Below are positions 27,623 to 35,612 of a DNA stretch of 64,000 nt, piece by piece (positions within the stretch are counted from its first letter, which is position 1; each line of letters opens with the position of its first letter). Source of the stretch: CAZUAQ01 sp964618455 (GTDB lineage: Bacteria > Planctomycetota > Phycisphaerae > UBA1845 > PWPN01); the NCBI GenBank assembly GCA_964618455.1, contig CAZUAQ010000009.1, positions 1-64,000 of the forward strand, written 5' to 3'. A program made the translations under genes and the position numbers. Below the pieces are notes generated by a model that saw only the letters and a program-made list of their open reading frames with translations, made no database searches and was not told the origin of the DNA.

Positions 27623-30443
27623 GACGCACCATCTCTTCCGTTTGAGCTGGGAGTTCGTACGCTCCCTCACGCTGCAGATCGTAGATCACGATCGTTTCGG
27701 CGGCATGATTCGCCGCCGGGTAACGAATGCGGGCGGCCGCCACCGCGCGATCCTTCGCATTGTCATCGACGTGATACTTGGCGTGCAAGGCGCGATGCGT
27801 GTCGGATCGTTCCGAGTCGCCGAGCTGCGCGTAGATCAGTGCCAGGTTGAAATGCGACGTCTCGTTTTCCGGGTCGATGGCCAGTGCCTCGTGGAACCAG
27901 TCCCGCGCCTCCATCAACAGCGCGCTTCGCTGATCGGCACGCTCCGGGCCGCGTTCCTGCTTGGCGCGTTCGAAGACGGTCTGGCCGAGCTCGTTGAGAA
28001 GCCGGTAATCAAGGCTGAAGTCGAAGTCGCGTGTCCGCGTCTCCTCGGTATCCATGTCCAGGATCGCCTTGAAGTTGGCGATCGCCTCGTTGAAGTAACC
28101 GTTCTGCTTGTTCGCCAGACCCGTGAACCACGCGACCGACCAGGCCGGGGCGGGCGGATCGTGATCGGCCGCCTGCTCCAGCGCCCGCACGGCATCGTTC
28201 AGCCGTCCCTCGGTCAGGTACACCCGCGCGCGATTGAGCGGTCCGTCCGGACGGCCGAGTTCCTCCACCTCGGCAAAGGCTTCCTCCGCCTGGCGCAGCT
28301 CACCGCCCTTGCCCTTGAGCAACATGCCGATGCCGTAATCGTTCCAACGCTGCCAGAGCGGGAAGTCCGGCGCAGGCTGCGCCGCCACCGGCTGTGTCGT
28401 GCCCTGCACGGGAAAGACGACACGGTCGGACGCCAGTGTCATGATCGGCAGGGGGTTCTTCCGGTACTTCACCGGATCGACATGATGCATGATTGTCGTG
28501 TCGAACTTGCGGTACAGCAGCTTGACCTCCGCCTCCAGCGGTTCGGTCAGGCCTTCCGGGACATCGAACATGTAGTGCACCGTCTGCCCTGCCCCGGGAG
28601 GAATCTGATGGTTGTACAGGGCGATGAAGATGTCTTCAGCGTTGCGGCGATCAATCCGCCGTCCTTCGCGATCCAGCACGAAGGCGTTGACGAAGTGCGA
28701 CCAGGGGTCGACTTCGCGCGTCTCCTCGCTCATACCACCGCTGCGCCCCAGGACGCGATCGCCGCTCTTCAGCGTCACGTCGAGCCAGACTTCGTTCGAG
28801 TCGGCGGTGCCCTGCGTGAACAGGTGTCCCATCTTGACCGTGCGAATCACCGTTTCGAGCAGATAGGTCCTGCCCGGGACCAGTTCGGGGACCTCCGGAC
28901 GCAGAGGGGCGACCAGCGGGCTGTCCACCGTCTCGCCTTCACGCACACCGAAGACATCCACCCGCATTACGCCTTCGTTGAACTCCCGATGGGCGTCGTT
29001 GACCCAATCCGGCATACCCTTCAGGAACGGAATGGCGGTATTGGCGGAGGGGAACATGTGGTTATGAATCTTGTTCACGCCCGAACCATCGAAATCGCGC
29101 GCCGCGAAGTCCGTGGATTCATTCAACGGCATGTGGCAGCCGTTACAGTTCGTCTCGGCTTTCGGCGGATAATAAAAGCTCGTGATGCCATGGCCGGAAA
29201 CGCCGCTCAGCAGAAACGGGTCGTAGTGATTCTGGCCGCGAAGCCACTTGTAAGCGTTGAGTTCGGGAGGCAGGTGGACCTTGTGGCACGACCCGCAGAA
29301 CTCGGGACTCTGGTGCAGAGGCTTGAGGAACGTCTTCTTGTGGAAGGCCGGCTTGGCCTTGACCAGTTGCCGGTTGACCCACTTCAGCACCTCGTTGTCG
29401 CTGAAGGCGAAGGGATAGTGAATCGGCTCTTCGATGGTGTAGTCGGCGTTGCCCTTGGGGCTGTTGATGTTGGTGATGGCGTGGCAGGTGGTGCAGGTGA
29501 TGCCCGCCTGGGCCATGCTGTCGGACGCGAGGTCGTATTCGGGGTCGTCGAATTTCGGATCGTCAAATGCGCCGCTGAAGAACGGCACCGGATCATGGCA
29601 ACCGGCGCAGAAGCGCGATCCCTGCACGTTGCCGTCCCTTTCGAACATCGCCTTACGCGTATTCAATACGGACATTTCGTATACTTCGTTGTTGAACGAA
29701 CTGAATCGGTGCACACTGTGGGCCCACTGCTCGTGCACGTCGGCGTGGCACTCCTTGCAGTATTCGTCCATCATCAGCGTATCGGCGGGGATGAAGTTCC
29801 CGGTGGACGTCCGCGAGAGGGAGGGGAAGAAGTACTGTTCGCCTGATTCCGGTCCCGCCACGTTCCACTTGCGTGGATCCTGCGAGTGCATGAGTGTCAT
29901 GACGATGGCAAAACCCGCCGCCACCGCCGCCCAGGCGACCCCCGCCTTCCAGTGAATCCGCCGACCCGCCAGCCGGTGAAGGATGAAGAGCCAGACCACC
30001 ACGAGGGGACTGATCACGTGCGCCCAGTAGGCGATGGATCGGGCCGTCTGATCCTTGACGACGAGGATCCCGTCGATGCGCGTCAAGACGATCCCGCTGC
30101 CCAGCAGAATCAGGCTCGTGGCGAACAGGGCGTAGCCCGCGCGCACGGCCCGCTTGTTCGGGCGGTTGTACGTGTTGAAGATGTGCTTGATGCCGAACGC
30201 GATGAACGGCAGGATGATCAACACCCCGAGCACGAGGTGGATCAGGAACATGATCTGGTAGAAATAATTCTGGTACGTCTGCTTGTGCAGGTATTCCAGC
30301 AGCGTCACGCTGACCAGGTAGACCGAGTTCACGCCCATCACGGCGAAGAGGGCGAACACGACATACAGCAGTTTTTTCAGCCCCGGGCCGACCGGCTTGC
30401 GATAGCGTTTACGTGGCGCGGGTGAGGGCGTAGTGGTGGACAT
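27615..30443 (-). CDS. Membrane-bound pentahaem cytochrome c with C-terminal TPR repeats
   Basis: A 942-residue protein in three parts. Five hydrophobic segments (about 24-46, 62-84, 101-121, 138-158, 166-184) form an N-terminal membrane domain. The middle part has five CxxCH haem motifs starting at Cys229, 279, 317, 383 and 433, with spacing like cytochrome c554-type proteins, plus scattered histidines that could be distal ligands. After a beta-rich region, residues about 730-920 look like TPR repeats (GPLNRARVYLTEGRLNDAVRAL, ENETSHFNLALIYAQLGD). It probably passes electrons between the quinone pool and a periplasmic partner, but neither donor nor acceptor can be seen. The CRTAC1 gene overlaps its end. 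Confidence 0.85.
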   Translation of the reverse strand: MSTTTPSPAPRKRYRKPVGPGLKKLLYVVFALFAVMGVNSVYLVSVTLLEYLHKQTYQNYFYQIMFLIHLVLGVLIILPFIAFGIKHIFNTYNRPNKRAVRAGYALFATSLILLGSGIVLTRIDGILVVKDQTARSIAYWAHVISPLVVVWLFILHRLAGRRIHWKAGVAWAAVAAGFAIVMTLMHSQDPRKWNVAGPESGEQYFFPSLSRTSTGNFIPADTLMMDEYCKECHADVHEQWAHSVHRFSSFNNEVYEMSVLNTRKAMFERDGNVQGSRFCAGCHDPVPFFSGAFDDPKFDDPEYDLASDSMAQAGITCTTCHAITNINSPKGNADYTIEEPIHYPFAFSDNEVLKWVNRQLVKAKPAFHKKTFLKPLHQSPEFCGSCHKVHLPPELNAYKWLRGQNHYDPFLLSGVSGHGITSFYYPPKAETNCNGCHMPLNESTDFAARDFDGSGVNKIHNHMFPSANTAIPFLKGMPDWVNDAHREFNEGVMRVDVFGVREGETVDSPLVAPLRPEVPELVPGRTYLLETVIRTVKMGHLFTQGTADSNEVWLDVTLKSGDRVLGRSGGMSEETREVDPWSHFVNAFVLDREGRRIDRRNAEDIFIALYNHQIPPGAGQTVHYMFDVPEGLTEPLEAEVKLLYRKFDTTIMHHVDPVKYRKNPLPIMTLASDRVVFPVQGTTQPVAAQPAPDFPLWQRWNDYGIGMLLKGKGGELRQAEEAFAEVEELGRPDGPLNRARVYLTEGRLNDAVRALEQAADHDPPAPAWSVAWFTGLANKQNGYFNEAIANFKAILDMDTEETRTRDFDFSLDYRLLNELGQTVFERAKQERGPERADQRSALLMEARDWFHEALAIDPENETSHFNLALIYAQLGDSERSDTHRALHAKYHVDDNAKDRAVAAARIRYPAANHAAETIVIYDLQREGAYELPAQTEEMVRHD

Positions 30444-30681
30444 GTCAGGCTTTCCCCCAAGCGAAGATCACCGGGCCATGAACCAGCAGGGCCCCGGGAT
30501 GTTTCGCCGATCTAGGCATCGATTTTCAATTTCCGGCTGAGAGATGTTGAAATTGGCGCTGCTCAGAAGCGCGCGACTCTCGATAGATCCGAATCATTGA
30601 TCGTATTAATCAGCTCATGATTTTTCAAGTGCATTTGCAAAGAGCCGCCCTTTGGCTTGAACGTTCCACACGTGTCGGTTT

Positions 30682-31341
30682 TCACGATCGGGCGTCGGGG
30701 ATCATGAGATCAGGAGCATTCCACGCCACTCCTGCGTCCTGCATCCATCGCAAGACGGCAAGCATGCCGGCGTACTGGCAGGTCAGGGCCAGCAGATCTT
30801 GATCAGGACACGCGTGAAGAGATTTGCCGAAAACGGTCAGGCTGCTTTCGGAGCTCAAGGGTGTCGATTTTTCGGACGACCTCTTCGATCCTGTCGGCTC
30901 CGATCGGCGGTGCTGTTCGTTTCTGAGACGCTTCATCTCGAAGGCAACGCGCTGGGCTTTCGTGTCAAGCTGGCCGCCGCAGCGCATCTGGTCTTCCGGC
31001 TGAAGTTCGGAAAACGCCGGCGGGTGATGCGGATCGCCGCCGTGGAAGGCCCAGCAGAAGACGCAGTGTTGCCCCCAGACCTGGTGCGCGCGAAGCATCA
31101 ATTCCTCGTCGCTGTACTGCTTGATCGTTCGCCAGTCGATGAGCGCCTCGCGGTACGACTTCACCGCCCCGGGAGACGTTAATGTCGGCGCATCGGCCAG
31201 TCCTCGCTTGTGGGCGGCCAGCAGGAGCTGAACGACATTGGCCTGCGTAACCACTGCCATCGCGCGAACATCATCCCGGGATCGCGGCGAACCGGGCTTG
31301 AGGACGTTGAGATCCGGTGTAGAAGAGTGTTTCGCGCTCAT
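30682..31341 (-). CDS. Hypothetical protein with Cys/His motif
   Basis: A 219-residue soluble protein I cannot assign. Its middle carries CVFCWAFHGGDPHHPP followed about 20 residues later by another Cys, a spacing that could bind zinc. The N-terminal half is helical and the stretch from about 140 to 170 is rich in Ser, Lys and Arg. The ATG at 31341 sits at the edge of a perfect 10-bp hairpin (31340-31362), which could control its translation. It lies 83 bases after the ParA-fusion gene on the same strand, so co-transcription is possible. Confidence 0.5.
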   Translation of the reverse strand: MSAKHSSTPDLNVLKPGSPRSRDDVRAMAVVTQANVVQLLLAAHKRGLADAPTLTSPGAVKSYREALIDWRTIKQYSDEELMLRAHQVWGQHCVFCWAFHGGDPHHPPAFSELQPEDQMRCGGQLDTKAQRVAFEMKRLRNEQHRRSEPTGSKRSSEKSTPLSSESSLTVFGKSLHACPDQDLLALTCQYAGMLAVLRWMQDAGVAWNAPDLMIPDARS

Positions 31342-31362
31342 CACCACTAGCGTAGTGGTGAT
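31340..31362 (-). promoter_or_regulatory. Perfect inverted repeat covering the start codon of the 31341 gene
   Basis: ATCACCACTA (31340-31349) and TAGTGGTGAT (31353-31362) form a 10-bp perfect stem with a 3-base loop. In the minus-strand mRNA the first two bases of the AUG and the only GUGGUG-like upstream sequence lie in the stem. It may hide the start site or serve as an operator; there is no T-run for a terminator. Confidence 0.55.
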
Positions 31363-31424
31363 CGAAACGCGACGCCAGTTGTGTCAGGCGGCACGAGGTT
31401 CGAATGGAGCGAGAAGGGGGAGGT

Positions 31425-32774
31425 TCAACTCTGGACTTCAATGACGGAGTTCAGATCGCCGAACGGGTTGGTTTCCACGTGCAGGTTGTGGGCATCGTTG
31501 ATCCACTGACCATCCACGACAAACCGATAACAGTAGCGCCCCGGCGCCAGGGGCAGCAAGGCCTTGAATCCGCGCCCATCGTCGATCGGGGTCATCGGTG
31601 TCGCTTCCGGAGACCAGTTGTTGAAGTCGCCGGCGAGGCTCACGTTTCGTGCTCCCGGCGCCTCGGCGACGAAGAGGACACCCGAGTCGGTGCAGTGCGC
31701 GCCGTAAATTGCTTCGATCTTGCGCTGCACTTCTTCGTGGGAGGAACGCCGGGGTGAGGCATGCTCACCATTCGGCGCGGAGGATGTTTCCGGGGCCGGG
31801 TCGGCGGTCTGCGTTGCCTTGTCGCCTTGAACCTGCGATCGGAGGCTCTCGGCTTCCTGCACCGCCAGGGAGGCGGGATCACCGGGCGCCTCGGCGGCGA
31901 GGGCTTCGGCCTTCTCGAACAGCGGGCGGGACGTGGCCAGGAGTTGGTCCGCCCGGCCGGTGAGATCTTCCGCCTGGCGGATCAAGGTCGTCGGTACGGC
32001 TTCCGGACCGTTCGCCGAGATGATTTCCCGCGCCAGTCGCACGAAATCACGGAAGCCCATCGACCCCGGATCGTACTCGGTAATCGGCTGACCGAAGCTC
32101 GCACCCTCGCGCAGCTTCGTATTGAAGTTGATGAACGTGTGGCACATGATCGGCCCGAACTTGCGGCGAAGCTCGTTGAGAATTTCACGTCCGAGCTTGG
32201 TACGCACGTCGTACAGGTTGGCCAGAACGCGGACTTCCAGTGGATTCTCACGGTGCTGGCGGATCGCCTCGATCGTTTCCAGCTGCTTGGTCAAACCCTG
32301 CAGTGAGAAGTAGGCGGTATCCACCGGGATGATGACTTCGCTGGCGGCGTTGAGCGCGTTGCAGGTCAGTATGCCGATGTGCGGCGGGCAGTCCACGATG
32401 ACGAAATCATATTTCTCATGGACGCTGGTCAGCGCCTCCGCCAGATGATCCTGCCAGTCCGGCGCGCCCTGAACCGACATCTCGAACCGGGCCAGTTGGG
32501 TGGTGGCGGGGGCGAGGTCGAAGTTGGCGGTGATCTGCCAGATGCTTCGGGCGATGTCGATGCGGGAGCCGTTCTTCCCGCTCATCAACACGTCCTGAAT
32601 GCCGACCTCGATCTGCTCCTCCGGCACGGCCAGCCCCAGGGCGCAGTGCCCCTGAGGATCCATGTCCACGAGAAGTGTTCGACGTCCTTCACGCGCGAGG
32701 CAGGCAGCCAGGTTGATACTGACCGTGGTCTTCCCGCATCCGCCCTTCTGGTTGGCTACGGCAATGGTTCTCAT
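31425..32774 (-). CDS. ParA/MinD-type ATPase fused to an AMPK/CBM48-type glycogen-binding domain
   Basis: A 449-residue fusion. Residues 1-265 are a ParA-type ATPase: deviant Walker A KGGCGKTT (Lys10, Lys15), VDMDPQGH, and Walker B FVIVDCPPH. Such ATPases dimerise on ATP and position DNA, chemoreceptors or other cargo. A linker (about 266-360, Ala/Pro/Ser-rich) leads to a C-terminal domain (365-449) closely resembling the glycogen-binding domain of AMPK beta: AGDFNNWSPEA and FVVDGQW place Trp387 and Trp424 at the two sugar-stacking positions, Arg417 where AMPK has Lys126, and Asn442 at the position of Asn150. No ParB gene is adjacent. This suggests positioning or partitioning of glycogen, an inference without a known precedent to me. 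Confidence 0.85.
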   Translation of the reverse strand: MRTIAVANQKGGCGKTTVSINLAACLAREGRRTLLVDMDPQGHCALGLAVPEEQIEVGIQDVLMSGKNGSRIDIARSIWQITANFDLAPATTQLARFEMSVQGAPDWQDHLAEALTSVHEKYDFVIVDCPPHIGILTCNALNAASEVIIPVDTAYFSLQGLTKQLETIEAIRQHRENPLEVRVLANLYDVRTKLGREILNELRRKFGPIMCHTFINFNTKLREGASFGQPITEYDPGSMGFRDFVRLAREIISANGPEAVPTTLIRQAEDLTGRADQLLATSRPLFEKAEALAAEAPGDPASLAVQEAESLRSQVQGDKATQTADPAPETSSAPNGEHASPRRSSHEEVQRKIEAIYGAHCTDSGVLFVAEAPGARNVSLAGDFNNWSPEATPMTPIDDGRGFKALLPLAPGRYCYRFVVDGQWINDAHNLHVETNPFGDLNSVIEVQS

Positions 32775-32941
32775 GAGCGAGGCAACCTTCCAATACTGAA
32801 ACTTCCGGACGAACTGGGCATCCCGATCACCCTGGACCGCAGGTGGACAGGCACATTTCGTGACGCGCTTTTTATCGGTCGGTCCTCTCGCAAAACTTTA
32901 CTTCACACGAGATTTATCCGAACTCTTTTTTTTGTCATGGG

Positions 32942-34801
32942 TTACGTGTCAGGAGCGGGGGGTCGGAAATAAGAACTTATGGCAATTTGGAGACTCTGGA
33001 GACGATGAACCGGCAGATGCTCCCGCCGACATCGCTCATGCGCCCGGGCCACAAGCTCCCCAGCCTTGCCCTCGGCGAAGCAGCGATCCAGATCTTGCAG
33101 GAGGGCCGTCGGTGTACGCGAGGAGAGGCATTCCTGACCCTGCTGGAGTACGTTTTCCAGGCCTCCCGCCATGCGATCCAGTGGGTGTGCCAGTCGCGCC
33201 ACCAGCGTTCCGGTTCCCGCTGCCAGCAGGGGATCCATCATTCGATCCCCCTGAATATTGAGATGGACCAGAACATTGGCCGAAGCCACCTGTCGCACCC
33301 GTTCGTCCAGGTCGGCTGGGGGTTTTGCCCCTGTCAGTGTTCCTGATGTAGAAAACCCCATGCCGCACAAACATACCTTAAGACTATTTTTTATAAGTGT
33401 TTGTGGTATTGCGTCCGCCAGGAGCGTATGCGCAACAACCGCCAGCTTGGCAATCATCGCGGATTCCTGCTCGGGATCCTCCAGGCGGATGCCAGTCGCG
33501 TTCTGCGCGCGCGACAGGCAATCGTTCACCGTGTCCGGCGTAAATTCGGCGAGTCGCTCACGAAGTCGACTGACGGCCGATTCCCAGAGTTGCTGATGCG
33601 TCGGAAGATGTATGCCGTGATGCACGGGTTTGAGCGAAAGGTTGTCCGCAAAGATCAGGACGTCATATGTTTTTTCACTCCGGGAGGGCCCACGGTCGAG
33701 TCTGTCCTGATCGACAAGGCAGGGCGGCGGGACGGCGACGAGGCGCTCGGGCGGCAGGTCGGAATCAGACAGTTCTTGAACCAGGCGCGGGTTGCGCGCT
33801 GCCACGAGATCGCACGGTTCCAGGTGATCCGTCCAAGGCCTATCGACATCTGACGGCAGGTGATCCAGCCAGCAGACGGTCGGCAGAGATTCCGGCAGGA
33901 CCTCCTTCATTTGACGACGCGTCACATCGATCAGGATTGCGTGATCCGGCGGCGAAGCGCTTTGCTCCGCCAGTCGTTTCAGCCGGGCGAGGGCGTGCAT
34001 GTCCCCCGGTGAGCGGACGGTGGATTCCGACGGGGCTTGGCCGCCCGAGGTGGCCGCGTCGTGCATCGCCCGGCTCAGGGCCCAGGTGTTCTCGCGGGCA
34101 TGCAGCGAGAACAGTCCGACGTGATGCGGGGAGAAATCCTCCGATCGGCTTCCCGGCGTCGCAAGTTTCCGGCGTAGGTTTTGCATCTCAGATTGGCGGT
34201 GACGCTCGACCTGCTGGAAAGCGGACTCCACGGCGTTGCGGATCGGGGCGATGTCTGCCAACGTGTGCCAAGGCCACATCAGGATGCGGTTGGGGCAGAG
34301 GTGCCCGGGCCGGGCGAGCAGCGTGTCGCAGAGGGTTTGTGCCAGTTGCGCCGGCGGGCCATGGAGCCACACGAGCCGCTCATTCGCGATCGCGGCCGTG
34401 AAGTCGTGCAGCGCCAGTGCGAGACGCAGCGCATCCAGGTTCGGCTCCCAGACGAAAACCGCCCGGTGCACGCCCAGCCGTTCGAGCAGCATGACGGTTT
34501 CCCATCCCTGACCAACGCCGGGCAGAAAGACGTTGGCCTGGCCGGGGTCGAACTGTGTGAGCAGGGCGTCGGCGCGAGTGCGCGGGATCGAGGAGTGACC
34601 ATGCCAGCGCGTCTGTCCGGAGGCGCCAGGGAGCAGGAAATTGGAGGTTCCGTCACGCGCCGAGGCCAGCGCCGGCCACGTCGATGAATCGTCCGCGTAC
34701 GGTTCAAGCGTCGACGCCAGCGCCGATTGCTGCTCGCGTAGGACATCCAGGTTCGCGAGAAACGTGTGAAGATCGAGGGATGTTGTCGAAGCGTGCTCCA
34801 T
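32942..34801 (-). CDS. Large glycosyltransferase-like protein (Maf/DUF115-like N-terminus, CgeB-like C-terminus)
   Basis: A 619-residue soluble protein. Residues about 85-130 (NVFLPGVGQGWETVMLLERLGVHRAVFVWEPN broken into pieces: a Rossmann-type G-x-G ... E-P) resemble the DUF115/Maf motility-associated family. From about residue 380 the chain resembles CgeB-type transferases, with YDVLIFADNLSL and the late ANVLVHLNIQGDRMMDPLLAAGTG, where the acidic residue and small-residue turn would hold a nucleotide sugar. Maf proteins add nonulosonic acids to flagellin, so glycan modification of a surface protein is a reasonable guess. The ATG at 34801 has a weak GGCGAG upstream. A T-rich 166-base gap separates it from the ParA fusion downstream. 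Confidence 0.5.
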   Translation of the reverse strand: MEHASTTSLDLHTFLANLDVLREQQSALASTLEPYADDSSTWPALASARDGTSNFLLPGASGQTRWHGHSSIPRTRADALLTQFDPGQANVFLPGVGQGWETVMLLERLGVHRAVFVWEPNLDALRLALALHDFTAAIANERLVWLHGPPAQLAQTLCDTLLARPGHLCPNRILMWPWHTLADIAPIRNAVESAFQQVERHRQSEMQNLRRKLATPGSRSEDFSPHHVGLFSLHARENTWALSRAMHDAATSGGQAPSESTVRSPGDMHALARLKRLAEQSASPPDHAILIDVTRRQMKEVLPESLPTVCWLDHLPSDVDRPWTDHLEPCDLVAARNPRLVQELSDSDLPPERLVAVPPPCLVDQDRLDRGPSRSEKTYDVLIFADNLSLKPVHHGIHLPTHQQLWESAVSRLRERLAEFTPDTVNDCLSRAQNATGIRLEDPEQESAMIAKLAVVAHTLLADAIPQTLIKNSLKVCLCGMGFSTSGTLTGAKPPADLDERVRQVASANVLVHLNIQGDRMMDPLLAAGTGTLVARLAHPLDRMAGGLENVLQQGQECLSSRTPTALLQDLDRCFAEGKAGELVARAHERCRREHLPVHRLQSLQIAISSYFRPPAPDT

Positions 34802-34894
34802 CACGCACTCGCCGGGTGAGGGGTGAAGAGGGCAGCGACTCGAATCCGCGAGCCGCAGCGTCGGCCCGAACCAGCACGGTCCGAAACGGGCATG

Positions 34895-35077
34895 CTACGC
34901 GCCGCCGGCGTCGCTCAGCCGGAGAGCGTACATGCTGATCAGGAAGACCATCCACACCGCGTAGGCAACGCCCCAGAAAACGAGAGGCCACTTGGGCATC
35001 GGCGGCGCGTCGCCGGCGGGTAGATCATTGTCCCACTTCGAACCGGGCTTCACGAGTTTATTCTTCGGTTCCGACAT
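34895..35077 (-). CDS. Small single-helix membrane protein (60 aa)
   Basis: A 60-residue protein: a charged Lys/Asp start (MSEPKNKLVKPGSKWDNDL) and a Pro-Met-Pro-Lys-Trp lead to one membrane helix (about 27-50, WPLVFWGVAYAVWMVFLISMY). It starts 10 bases after the SRPBCC-like gene ends, so it is the third gene of a tight cluster and may be a small partner subunit of it. No family is recognised. Confidence 0.6.
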   Translation of the reverse strand: MSEPKNKLVKPGSKWDNDLPAGDAPPMPKWPLVFWGVAYAVWMVFLISMYALRLSDAGGA

Positions 35078-35087
35078 GGTCATTAGC

Positions 35088-35612
35088 CTAGCGTCTGCCG
35101 CGCATCGCGACAAGCGATCGATCCGCAGGCGGTTTCTTCCGGTAGCGGACGAAGAACAGAGCGACGTGGCCGCGGATCAGCGTCATCACCCAGAGCAGCC
35201 AGAAGCGGACGAGCGGGCGCGGGATCCATCTGGCGGACCAGCGGCCGCGCACGTTCACACGCAAGGTCGAGGTCTCGGCGGTGGTCGGCGTGAGCCGGTA
35301 TTCGTAGATGTGCGGGAAGCCCGCGTGTACGTTCCGGCGGGAAAGATCGCTGAACGCGTAGCCTTGTCCCTCATTCCATTTCAGAAGGCGGCCTTGGCGC
35401 GCGAAGCTGAGCCGTCTCCAGCCGTGCCACAGGAGGAACACCGGTGGCGCGGCGGCCTTCGCCTTCCACTCCACGCGGGCATGAAACGGATCGATGGTGA
35501 CGAATCGGCAGAAGTCGCGCATCTGTCCCCAGGCGGCGCGGGACGACAGGGGCAGGTCGATCTCCGCCGCGCACTTCACGCTCCAGTTCCGGTCGACGCT
35601 CACGTCAATCAT
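35088..35612 (-). CDS. SRPBCC-like hypothetical protein with C-terminal hydrophobic segment
   Basis: A 174-residue protein with a likely SRPBCC (START-like) fold: alternating strands from DRNWSVKCAAEIDLPLSSRAAW through YEYRLTPTTAETSTLRVNV. Near residue 140 a hydrophobic helix (PLVRFWLLWVMTLIRGHVALFFV) could lie in or on the membrane. The ATG at 35612 overlaps the stop codon of the upstream zinc-ribbon gene by 8 bases (ATGATTGA), the same coupling form as at 27615. Lipid or hydrophobic ligand binding is typical of the fold but not shown here. Confidence 0.6.
   Translation of the reverse strand: MIDVSVDRNWSVKCAAEIDLPLSSRAAWGQMRDFCRFVTIDPFHARVEWKAKAAAPPVFLLWHGWRRLSFARQGRLLKWNEGQGYAFSDLSRRNVHAGFPHIYEYRLTPTTAETSTLRVNVRGRWSARWIPRPLVRFWLLWVMTLIRGHVALFFVRYRKKPPADRSLVAMRGRR

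Noticed and set aside
26213..29846. Long plus-strand frames opposite the CRTAC1 and cytochrome genes
   Set aside because: The minus strand holds haem motifs and calcium loops in frame; the plus-strand products are low-complexity shadows.
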